Assembly: GCA_964019335.1 (NCBI GenBank)
Contig: OZ025717.1
Span: forward strand, 310,001 to 374,000
DNA: 64,000 nucleotides
Direction of reading: 5' to 3'
From: Diplonema japonicum
Taxonomy: Eukaryota; Euglenozoa; Diplonemea; Diplonemida; Diplonemidae
Part shown: positions 50,419 through 62,421 of the stretch, in pieces
Numbering within the stretch: position 1 is the stretch's first letter
How the letters are laid out: each line of letters begins with the position of its first letter
Notes under the pieces: generated by a model
The model's input: the letters and a program-made list of their open reading frames with translations, nothing else
What the model was told of the DNA's origin: nothing
Database searches by the model: none
Program-made: the position numbers and the translations under genes

Positions 50419-53400
50419 TCACTTTTTTGTGTCAATACACCCGACAAAAACGTGTTCCCCGGTGTGGTCCATTGTGTGGAAAACTCGTAATCTCGCGCTG
50501 AACACATCGCCAGACTTTGTCTCAGCCTCAATTATTACTCCATCGGGCGCTGTGACCTTGGAGTCCACCCCACCACGCGAAATGAAACTCTGAATGTAGG
50601 AATCGTGCTTCTCCGACACTTCGTCTGGCATCAATATTCTAACATTGCGGTTTTTAACATGGTCCTCCGCAAATCCGAAAAGCTGCTCAGCCGCCGTGTT
50701 GAAGTTTAAAATAACCCCTTTCCCGTTGATGGTTATCAGTGGTGATGGTGAAGCATGCCTTATGGCGTTACCAAGCTGTGCTAGCAAACTCAATTCTGTC
50801 AATTTTCTCATATCCTTAATGTACCCAACAAAAACATGGAAGGTATCTGTGATAATTTCTGATAAGGACAGTTCGACATCGAGGGTGCTTCCGTCTGACA
50901 GCATTGCGGTTACTTCTTTCGAAGTTCCAATAACACGTTTTATACCGTCTGAAAGATAACGTTGGATGTAACCATCATGGTTCACTGCCGTTTGCTCCGG
51001 CATTAGCATGTTCACATTGTTTCCAACAAGATTCGATTTTTCATGACCGAGTAAAGAACATGCTGCGATGTTAGCTGACTCAATAATCCCTGTTGTGTAG
51101 ATAACGATCATGGGGATAGCAACCAAATCATTCGACGCCGTGCTCAGCTTCTGTTCGTTTAACAAGCCTGCCTTATCAGTTGTGTCTCTTAGGTATCCCA
51201 TGAACATTTTTACATTTTGAACTTCAACTTCTCTGATGTGGATTTCCATGGCTAACATTCCACCGTCTTTTTTACGTGCGGGTTGTAAACTTACCCCATC
51301 GATGACTGTCTTCACACCTGTTTGTTTATATTTCGAAAGGTATCCATCATGCTGTTTAGCTGTCTTTTCGAACATCAACAGCTTAACATTGTTCCCAACA
51401 ATGTCGTCTGCAGAGTACCCAAAGGACCGCTCGGCTGACTTTGAAAATCGCTGGACAATGCCTACCTCGGTGATGGAAATGAAGGCCAGCGGGGAGTTTT
51501 GTACTACCTGGTTGTTGACTTCCATTGCTTTTTGCGTTTTGAACGTTTCCGTGAGATCTTTTAAGTACCCGAAATAGTTTAGCTCGCCGTCGACTGTAAC
51601 TTCTCTCAAATGTAGAACCAACGGAAATGTTTTGTCGTCCTTCCAGCCTTCTACTTGCTTTGAGGTTCCAACAACTCGTTTTACACGGGTTTTCTTGTAC
51701 CGCAGGAGGAACCCGTCATGCTTAGATCGGATGGATGGAGGTGTGATGAAATTCACGTTGGATCCTAAGGCATCTCTGGCGGGGGTGTTGAAGGTAACTT
51801 CGGCGGCTCTGTTCCACATGACGATTATGCCTTCTTGGTTTATCGAGATTATGGGCGCGTCAGCCATTTCTTTGATGGTGTTGCCCAACTGCATGTTGAT
51901 CTCCTCCTGGTACAGCATTGTGGCATCGCGGATGTTGGCTACATAGAACGATTCTTCAGGAGTGATGACCGCTTCGCGGACGGACACGTCGACCGGGACT
52001 AGTTGCCCGTTTTTACGTACTCCAGTGAGTCGCCGAGTTGAGTTTAAGATGGTTGGAACCTTTGTTTGTTTGTACCGTTTCAGGTACCCGTTGTGCTCGA
52101 CAGCAACTTCTTGTTGTTGGATTGTTTTGATGTTCTGACCCAGCATCTCTTTTTCCGTGTACCCGAACACTTCATCGCAATTCTTCCACATCGTTACAAT
52201 ACCCGCGTCTGTTATGGCGATGATCGGGGAGAACGACAGGGAAACAGTTGATTCAGCCAACGTTGCCATCGTTCGCTGTTCTATCTCCTTTTCCATGGGT
52301 CGTACAAAGGCGACGTATACGTTGCCTAAGCTGTTCTCGATCTCTTTCGGTTGCAGTTCGACAGGCTTCAAAACACCTTTTTTGTTCTTGATCTTCGTCA
52401 TGATCTTCTGGCCCAGAACCGTTTTCGTCCTTGTTTTTCTGTATTTCGCTAGATATTCGTCGTGTTTCACCGAGATGTCATCGGGCATGAATTCTCGTAT
52501 GTTTTGATTTTCCATCTCAGCTGCCGTATAGCCAAAAAGTTGCTCGCATACTGAATTCACAGCGGATATCTTACCATAAATATCCATCACTACGATGGGT
52601 TGAATGCTTCGTTGGAAGATAGCGTCTGCGACCTGCTTTGTGGAGAAATGTTTCACGTCGTCGGTGCAGTCTCTGATGTGCCCCACGAAAAGCGACACCC
52701 CGTTGGTGATCACCTCCTTAATGTGCAGCTCTGCCTGTATGATTTCACCGCCTTTCCGCATTCCTTGTGACGTGAACACTTTCCCGATCACTTTCTTAAC
52801 ACCGAGCTTGCGATACGCCCGAAGGAACCCGTCGTGCTGTGCAGCCACAGAAGGGGCCATGATGATGTTCACGTTCCTGTTGGGTGGTAAGGGCAGAGGG
52901 GGGGGATGTGCATACTTCCCGATAATTTCGTTCGAAGTGTATCCAAAGCACTTCGTCGACGCCTTGCTGAACTTGATTACGCTGCCCTTGTCGTCGATCG
53001 CCACCAATGGCGTGGCAGACAAGCTGGCAAGAGTGTCAGCTGCCATGTTTTCCGTCTCTCTTGCCACCATTGCGGTGATGTCCCGCATGAACCCTACATA
53101 CATCGGTTCCTGACAAAATAGTGTCATCCCCCTCCCCGAATCGTTGCATACCATCCCCTCGAGGTTAATTTCCTCTACCATGAGCTCGATTTGGATTGTC
53201 TTCTGCTCTTTCGTCACCATCTTCAAACGGTTCTTCTTTCCGATGACCTGTCAACAAAGTTGTAAGAATTCTTCTTATTTTTTTTAAATCTATACGTTTC
53301 CGACCCCTGTCTTTCTATAGTTCGCGAGAAGTTCATCGTGGCGAATAGCAATCTTGTCAGGCATGAGTAGCTGTAGTGTAAAGTGCGTTGTGTGGAGAAA

Positions 53401-56400
53401 CACACCTTGACGTTGTGATCCTCCAGCTCTTTGCTGCTGTACCCTGCAAGCTCTTGGAGTCTCAAGTTCGTCTCGAGAATCGTCCCGAACGAATCAATCT
53501 TGATGATAGAATCGAGGGACTCCTTGAACACCACTGCCGATAAGAACTTGTTCTTTTCAATCTCATCCACCTGAGTAAGGTCCTGAATATAACCCACGTA
53601 AGTCCTGGTGTCCTCAAAGATGATCTCCTTCACCCACAGCTCCAACGGGAAAAGTGTATCATCCTTTCTCTTTCCCTGCACCACTCTCTTGGTGTCGACG
53701 ACAGTTTTAATGCCTGTCTTCAGATACTTCGCAAGGTAAGAGTCGTGGTGCATAGCATGGTTCTTCGGCATCAACATTTTTACGTTCTTTTGAAGAACCT
53801 CCGCCTCGGAGTACCCCCACACCTCAGAGGCTGCGCGAGAGAATGTGGCAACGGTGCCTGTCTGTGACATGGTGATGATAGGATTCAAGGACATGTGACT
53901 TATGTGTGAATTGGCTATCTTCAACCAGTCCCTGGCACACTCATCTTCGATGTCGTTAATGTATGCCAAAAAGGAGCTCTTACCTGATATGGATGATACG
54001 AATTCATCGATTTTGAGTCGTACCGCGAAGAGTGACCCGTCATTACGCTTTGCGGTGGTCGCAAAAATGGTTCCAATCAGGTGTTTCACCTTCGACTTTT
54101 TGTAATTCGAAAGAAAGCCATCGTGCTTCGCAGCCACCTCCGGCGGTGTCAGCATGCTGACATTCCTCCCGATGATGCTTGCTCTGGGGTATTGGAAGGC
54201 AGACATCGCTGCCTCGTTGTAAATGCCAACAATACCCTCTTCGTCGATCTTGATAATGGGGATAGGTGCGTCTTCTACAAGCTGTACATTGGTACCGTGA
54301 ACAAGTTTCGATTCACGGTAGTCAGACAGGTCCCGCATGAATGCTACGTACACCCTTGAATTCTGTAACATCACTTCTCGAACCTCGACAGACAGGTGTA
54401 CAGGTTGCCCTGACGGCTTGTGAGCCACCACGTGTCTTGTCTGGTCAATGAATGTTCGCTTTCCTGACACAAGATACGCCTCCAAGTACCCATCGTGCAA
54501 TGGGGCAATTTCCGGCGGCATAAACATATTCACATTCTTCCCCAGAACCGATTCATGCGGGGCTTCGAAAAGTGCTTCCGCACACTTTGAATACACAAGA
54601 ACCTCACCCACCTCTGAGATGCTCACAATGGGTATAGGGCTGAGGTCCGATATCATAGTGTGCACCAAGTGCTGATATCCCTCGGCCAAGTCCGTCGTTC
54701 TGTCGCGAACGTAGCCCAGGAATAGCGAACTGGAGCCCAAGTCGTTTAACTTGATCTCCTTGATCGAGAGAACCAACGAGAAGATCTGCCCGTTCTTACG
54801 CTGTCCCTCTGCTATCCTGTCCGTGTTGATGACCTTCTTGATGCCAGACTTGATGTAAGAAGCAATGTACCCATCATGGTGCTTCGCGATTTCCTCTGGC
54901 ATCAGGATAGAGACGTTTTGTCCTGAAGCTTCTTCTTCAGTGAAGCCGAAGCACAGTTCAGCAGCTTTGTTGAATCCTGTGATGGTGGCGAGTGTATCAA
55001 CAGAGATCAGTGGGACGTTTGATGTTTGTCTGATGGCTTCGTTGAGTTTCATAGCCATTTCTAGATCCAAGGACTTGGTCAAGTCCTGAATGGTTGCAAT
55101 GTATGTGGGGTCTTCACCAGGGGGGCGGTGCTCGCGTACGGTAATCTCCAAAGGGAATCGTGTACCGTTCTTGCGGTAGCCTTCCACCCTGCGAACGGCC
55201 CCAATGACCTTTCTCACACCGGTTCTGAGATATGTCTCCAACCATGTGGAGTGATTTTCAGCGTACTCAGGCGGCATTAGCATTTTGATGTTTGCACCGA
55301 TAACTTCTGACTGCTGCCAGCCGAAAACATCTTCGCCTTTCCACGTGAAGCGGATGATGGTGCCGACATGGTCGATGGCCACGATGGGGATGTTTGAGAT
55401 TTCGTTGACGGAGTCGTTGACGAGCTCCATGAGGTCTGTGTCGCGCATCTGCCCGTTGTCAAGGAACTCTTGGATGATGGGCACCTGCACGCGGACTTCT
55501 TCAGGTATCATCTTCAGCATCAGCTTTGTGCCCTTTTCTTCATTCACAAGCTCCGATATCACAGGACGGAACACCGCAACGAGCTGCACCACAACAACCA
55601 ATATAATGAGGACCAGTCCAAGAATGAAGAACACATACCACTGCCGCACCGACGATTTTGCCTCATCGTGATAATTACTAGTCGATTGCTCCAGACCGAA
55701 GAGAACCACGTCTGTGCTCCCCCGCAGGCTGTTCAGCTGCGTCTGCAGCGCGCCAGAACTGTCCAGATCTAGCATCTCTCGTGCGGTCTCCGCCCAGTAG
55801 CTCATCGCGATGTCCACTCCCTTTGACAAAATCGCCTGTGAGCTGTACTGCTCTGCTGTCACAATGCACGATGGGACTTGAAAACTAGATCCTTCTTCAA
55901 AGAGCTCCCCTGGTTTCGTCAGTAGATTCAACGACCCGGAGGTTCTGTCCTCTCCGAAATAAAGTGTCGTTCGTATGTCCTCTAGTTTGTCTAGCTTCGT
56001 CTGCAGTTCATTCTTGGCAGCCCACTGTCCTCCAACTGTCGAGTACGCCAGTTTTGTGGCGGTAATCTGTGCCGTCGCAACAGCGTACTCACGTCCAGAA
56101 GTGTGCACTAAGGTTTTCGCCGTGTTGTTGAAATCATGCAACGAGTAGATCTGCAGGCTGAACAGCCCACAGAAAAGAGCGGCAAGAAAGCCAAGACAAA
56201 TCTGTGTTTTTGTTGAGGAGCCAGTACCTTGGCTATCGTTCTTGTTCGAAAACTGTCGGGAGGAATTTAATATAGTCAGCATTAAAAGCACCAAGTACCA
56301 GACAGCAGTGAAGAGGACTGAAGTAGTTAAGCCTAAATTGATTAATATGAGGGCCTCGTATTGTGATTTTGAAGAAGCAATCTCATCGTCGAAGAAGGCG

Positions 56401-59400
56401 ATGCGTTCGGCGAGAAGGTCGCTTATGGAATTCTTTAACTCGTATTCTGCATTTACAAAGCGGTCGTTTGTAACAGTTGCCATTGCCAATGCCTGTTGTA
56501 CATCCTTAGATAACATTGCGTCGCTGGCAGTGGTATCGTAGAACTCCCCCTCGGGGTACGCTGTCGACGTTTTCTCGTAATCTTTCTCAGCCTTGAAGTC
56601 CCACATCAATCCAGAGATTTCGTGCGTTTGCTTTGCCACGCTTGCCGCACTATCAGCCCAGAAGTGCAGCGTCATGGCGATCATGCACAATTTGTGAGAG
56701 CTCTCGAAGTTTGCTACAATGACGTCTTCCCTTTCGTGGCTGGAGTCTAATATTTTGAGGTTGTCGTACACCTTCGAGGCGTGAACAATTTTCCAGTACT
56801 TCTCATAGGCAGAGTAGCCGTGGTCAGGCTGCCATGTGATGTCCCAGGCAGCTCTCATGAGCTCTGTCGCATCTGACATGGAGTTGTTGCAGGCGTTGAT
56901 CGCAATAAGCTTATTCGCTGTGATATCGGAGGCTTCATAATACACAGTCAGTGTGATGCCTGTCACAACAAGCGAACCAACTATTAAAATACCGTGCGCA
57001 GAACCTAGAGCACGAAGGGATCGGTCTTTGAAAAGCAAAGGATTGCGTTTAGAGGCAGACACTGCTACAAAGTAGACGGCCAATGCAACACTATACGTTC
57101 CAAGCAGGATGGAAAGGTACAGGCCTGATTTATCTGCTGACTCCCTCTCGTCTGCCAGTTCTGTGGCCCTCACCACGACGTCGCGGAGAAGATTATGCAG
57201 CTCGTCGCTGAGCTCGACATCCTCCATTAGATTCAACGCCAAGGCAAGCACTTCCGTCCGGGGTTTTACTAGGTCATCAACGTTGTTCGTCAATTTTTTG
57301 TTTCTGAGAAGCATCCCTCCGACCACACTCCATGATTCGTCTTGGATATGCTTCAGAAGTGTTACAGGCGTCCCGTAGTAGCTAGCCGCCAGTCGGAGCA
57401 TGATACGCTGCTGCTTCCTGATTCGCTTGCTTATTGCGATAACATTTTCAAAGTACAGGGCTTGTTTGGGTTCTATGTTTTTATCGAGGAGCTTTTGTTT
57501 GTATTCCCGCAGTGAGCCTCGGGAGTCGGTGAGGTAATTGGTCAGGAACTGGGGTCTTCCCGTGAGCACAAAGAGCCGGGCTAAATCGGTGAGCTTTTCG
57601 TGGCTGGCACCGTACTCACGCACAATTGAGTAGGTGTCCACTTCTTCAATATACAAGTTGTAATGTTCTGAAGAGAGTGACAGCACGGACAACGCAGAGC
57701 CTGCGATGCAAAGCACAAAAAGGACGATCATAACCTGCTTCACAACTATGTCAATGTTATGGTCTATCTCTTCGTCCCCGAACTGTTCGTCGAAGTTGAT
57801 ATCTCCTAGCGAGTCGGCATGCGTTGGGTCTTGCTCTTGATCGTTGTCTGAATTCTGGCTTTCACTTTCATTCTGTTCCACTTCTGCCTTCACGTCAGCC
57901 ACTTCACCTTGATCTGCCTTCTGATCCAATTGGTTTAATTTTTGTCTTGAAATGTTCTGCAGCTTTGATATCTCCGGTTTTGGAATTAGCGTGAAGAGGT
58001 TCAACGCCTCGAGCTTTGCCTGATCGATCTCTTCGAAATTGGACACCAGCAGCACGTACAGCAGTAGAAGCACGCCCAATGCAACGGCGAGCAGCACACT
58101 GCTCCATTGGACGTACTTTGCGTACAGGTCAGTTGCTTCCTCAGCACGAAGACGGATGTTCTCGCTGAACATTTCTGAGATTCCGTCTTCGATGTTATCT
58201 GCGATCCACTCATAGGCCGACAGCACCGACGCGTCGGAGTTGTTTCCGTAAAGGCTACGCAACACAGCCAAGGTCTCGTACCCCCCCGTCCAGAAGGAAA
58301 CCGGTGAATATATCCCAGGCAGCGTGTCGTCACGGTTCGGCAACCCATCACTACCAGGCACCGTGACCTTCATGAGTGTTGTATCCCACTTAGTGTAGGC
58401 CACCAGGGGCGGGTAGTGTGACTTGTCCGATCCGACCAAAATAGACTTCTGAGCTGATTGCAAGTCTCTAGCAACGTTAATCAAGAACGCCCTCCTTGAA
58501 TTGGCAACTGCGGTGTCCGGGGTAGACATTGGTAGGGTATTGGTGTGGACTCCTGCTAAGATAATATCCCTACACCTCGGGTCCATTGTGCATAGATCCA
58601 TCACGTAGTAGCCCGCTTGTTGTGTCAAGGACCGTGCGATTCCTGAACTGTGAAGCCCCTCAACAACGGCAAGCTGGTACTGGAAGAGAAGTGTTTGGAA
58701 AGTGAAGAATGACCCAAACAATATCAGCCATATCAATAACATGAAGAGCAATGTGTACTTCAGTTTCGTCAACGATTTCTCGGACTGTGCGTTGGTGTCT
58801 GCTGCATCGTTTGCTGTTTCTTGCTTTGTCCGGCGGCTGAATTCAGACCCTTGCTCCACCTGGTCCCGCAGCCGCATGGCGCCTTCATCATCGTGCATCA
58901 CCTGCTCCAAGAAGAGCGCGTACGACATGATCACCTTATCGTCCTTCGTCACCTCCAGCACGCCGCGGAACTCTTCGTTCGCCTGTTCTCTTTTCTTCGT
59001 GATGGCGTTTGTGATGATCGACAGCTGCACGGTGTCCAGCTGCGCGGACAGTAGTTTACCCCAGAATGTGCTCATTTGAGACAATACTTCTCGATGCAGC
59101 TTTTGTGCAGATCGCCAGATTTTGACGTGCGTGTTGTCCTTCATCCCGATTGCGTTCTTGATGTAGATGGTCAGCTTGGCCGAGTGGTACTTCACGGAAA
59201 GCGAGGACTCCATCTTTCCAATGCACTGGTCGAGATACACGTGAAGGGTGTAGTTCTGAACGCGCGTTTCGGTGGAATGCCAGCACGTGAAGTAGGCAAG
59301 CTGGAGAGGGATAATATCGGAGGCAGGGTACTTCAGACTACCGCTGTGATACTGTCTCACACATTCATCAAGCATGGATGCTGGTACGGCATCATCGGTC

Positions 59401-60731
59401 CACGTCTTGTAGTGTGCAACGTAGCGAGTGGAAAGTTCGATGTCGGTGGCAGCATGCACTTGCTTGATGTACGACACGGAGAATTGGCAGCTGGCCTCAT
59501 TGGTCTCAACGTCGAACAGGTCGCTGCAGCCCTCTTCTTCCCCATACACCATCATGTCGTTCACACAGGCATCTGGGAGACCCTGGGGGCGGATTGTCGG
59601 TGTTTTTTTCGTCACGCCCGCTAGGAACTTCGTTTTCCATATCAGGTACAAAGCAGAAACCCTGTACTCCGCCATCATTGCCCCCAAACACGTTACAGCA
59701 ACACCACCGCAACCAACCAGTGTAAAATCAACTTGCAGCTCTGTGAACGCTCCACCTTGGTCTGTCAGAAAGGCAACCATCCCAACCCACGCAGCAGCAA
59801 GGTAGCTCCCTGTTTTCAACTTGTTCGAAGCTTGCTTGAAGTACGGCAGGTAGAACGCGTACACCACGCTGATGAAGAGGCAGGTGATGCTGAACCACAG
59901 CTGGAACCATCTGATCTTCCGGTTTGCGTGGAGGATGTGGTAGAGAACGACAGTGCAGAACTTCCAAAGGGTTACTACCTTGTCGGTTCTGGAGTGCGAG
60001 CGTGCGAGAGCGTGCTTGGAAAATATATCACTATCGTAGGAGAGCGTGGACATCAAGTAGCAGATGATGAAGAAGAAGATGAAGTAAATAAGAAGGATGA
60101 CCTTGAGAAACGATTTAAGCGCCCCATTACAGGCTGCGTCAGTGGCCCAGTACTGCGCATCAGGATTACAAACAGTGAGGGACATTAAAGTAGAAGCAAC
60201 AGGTATTGTCATGAAAGAAGATAAGCCATGCAGCACCATCTGGACGGCACCAAGAGAGAGTTTAGTATGAGCTTGAGAGACACCTCGGAAAGTGGAGTGT
60301 ACACCCCATAAAATGCATGGGGTGATGGCGCACACATACAGCAGGCTCAAGACAAGTGAACCAGCAAAGCCGATATCGCTGAAGGAAGAGTCCCAGAAAG
60401 GGAGGTGGGACGCGTATATTATTTTACTGATCATTTTGAGAACGCCTCCGAATGGTGCATGGGTGTTGAGAACCAAGCCAAAAAGCTGCAACACTTCGAT
60501 CACCATCCCGAGTGTGGCAAGCCGTCGGGGGAATTGTTTGTCCACCTTCAGCATCAACGGGATGATCGGCACGATTGTTGTAAAGAACGCGACCCCCGAC
60601 ACCCCTCGTCCGTTCTGTGTTTTGCTCGACCCCGTGCTGCTCGCACTTCCTACCTGCGATGCTGTAGCGGTGGACATTGAAGGTGCTCGCTGCATCTCCT
60701 TGCCCCCAGAAGCGTTACTTGCCCTTCCCAT
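50419..60731 (-). CDS. Giant membrane sensor with 13 FixL-type PAS domains, four exons plus
   Basis: Exons 60731-53406, 53370-53296, 53247-52916 and 52876-50419 give 3396 residues; introns are 35 (GTGTGT...CTACAG), 48 (GTATAG...TTGACAG) and 39 bases (GTATGC...CAACAG). Splicing rebuilds PAS 6 (NVK / LLMPDKIAIRHDELLANY / VIGKKN) and PAS 7 (IIGKNVNIIM). Residues ~45-365 hold about eight membrane helices, as in tiny-macrocysts (Tmc)-type PAS proteins. Then come four membrane-bracketed outside segments (about 700-880, 1025-1200, 1265-1455, 1530-1695). From ~1755 to the end are 13 PAS domains with the pattern N-V-x-M-L-M-P...HDGYLxxY..TG.K.VIG. All 13 keep the His matching the FixL heme ligand; five keep Arg at +20 (FixL Arg220). 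No kinase, cyclase or other output domain. Likely a multi-input sensor of ligands and gas/redox state at a membrane. Confidence 0.82.
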
Positions 60732-62421
60732 GCCCCGACCCCACTCCTTAGAAAAAGTGTTTTCAATTTATAAGAAACAAAAAAAAGATAAAAAAGGCTC
60801 CATTCTGAGGGGAGGGGTAAGACAAGCACAAACAAAGGATGAAAGAGAGAAAAGGGGAGAGAGACTGAACAGGGCAGGGGGGGAGGGATAGGGGGAACTG
60901 CTACTACTTCACTCTTTTGAGTTTTTTGTTTGGGGTGGGGGGGTTTTTTTTACTTGCTTCTCCTCTTCTTCCATTTCATTGCGGTGATACTTACTCCCCC
61001 CCCCTCCTTTTTCTTCTTCTATTGGGGAAAGAAGAACAAAAAAAAACTACAAAGCACGTCATGCCATTACATCTTCCCTTCCCTTCCCTTCCCTTTCTGT
61101 TTATGCAAATTGGGGGAAAGTCAGTTGCATAACAGAATCAAAAAAAAAAAAAAAAAAGCCATTGCTATTTTTTTTTTCTTCCCAACACGTGCACTATGCT
61201 GTTTAATAGCCAAAGTGCTTTGCACGCTACAAAGGGGAGTGCTTTCGCAACTGTGTCTTTTTGTAGTCTCCTATCAATACCCTTTCTTTTCTTTCATTCT
61301 CTCCCCCACCCATATGGTGTGTTTTTTTGTTTTTTTTTTTGGGAGCATATCATGCATTGCAAGCTATCGTGAAAGAGACCCTCCACTAAAGCTCACAACG
61401 AATGAGGAAAAACAAAAAATAAATAGGTCGTGGCTTAAGGTATTAAGCCCCCCCCCCCCCCCCCCCAGTGTTGACTTATGAGGTAAGAAAGAAGAATGAA
61501 CAGACCCCGTCCCTCATAAAGGATCCAGCTATGAAACAAATACGCAACTTTACCTTAACTTCACGGGGGGACCCACCCACCTCAATCACCTTGTGGAAAT
61601 GTAGAACGCAAGAGAAACAGTATGTGAGGGGGGGGGGGGGGGGGGATGCTATCGGCTGGAACATGCCGTGATTGCAGTTACAAATATATTTTTTTTCTTC
61701 TTCTTCTGTTCGTCTCGGTAATAGCTTCACACACCCATTTTTTTTGATACTTTTTTTTTTCTTTCAACAAAGTTTCTTTTTCTATTTTTTTTAATTCAGA
61801 AAGAAAAAAAAATGGGAAACATGACTCCCCCTCACTCATTTGAGGGGCTTCCCTGACAGAGACAATCAGACACACGATAAATAATGGGTGTGTGTGAAGC
61901 CCTAGGAAGCAAAAAAAAAAAAAAAATGGGGAGGGGAAGGAGGAGGTGTTTCTTTTTTTTTCTTTTGCGAGCGGAAGGAAGGGAAGGGGAACGGAAGAAC
62001 CAAATAGTAACGCTTCACATCTCTAAAAACCCCGGTCTTAAAAAAAGAAATAAAAAAAACAAACAAAAAAAAACCTACTGGAAGTTTTTTTTTTTTTTTT
62101 CCAAGCAGGTTTGTAAGAATTTTTTTTTCCAGGGACAGAAAGATGAATGCAATACGTAATTCACTTAAATATAAGAAAAAAGAGAAAACTGCTAACTCGA
62201 TCCCCTAAGTTTGGGGACATGCTCAAAATCAACCCGGGGGTCTAACATTTTAAAGTTGGAAAATCCCTTTTTTTTATTATTATTTTTGTTTATTCTGACC
62301 TGATTTCCCAAGGCTTCCATGAATATCAACGGAGTTCTTCAGAAAAACTCATTTAAAACCATGGGGGGGGGGGGGGGAGGGGATTTTGAGCATTTTCAAT
62401 AAAAACTTGGAGGGGTCAAAG
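60732..62421. other. 1.7 kb low-complexity spacer
   Basis: Runs of A, T, C (about 61447-61466) and G (about 61628-61645, 62362-62377). No gene. At 62219-62230 and 62382-62393 the 12-base sequence ATGCTCAAAATC is inverted, bracketing about 175 bases; this may be a small inverted-repeat element. Confidence 0.45.

Noticed and set aside
50419-53226. Separate 935-residue PAS gene
   Set aside because: It begins mid-PAS without an ATG; introns at 53405-53371 and 53295-53248 join it to the upstream frame.
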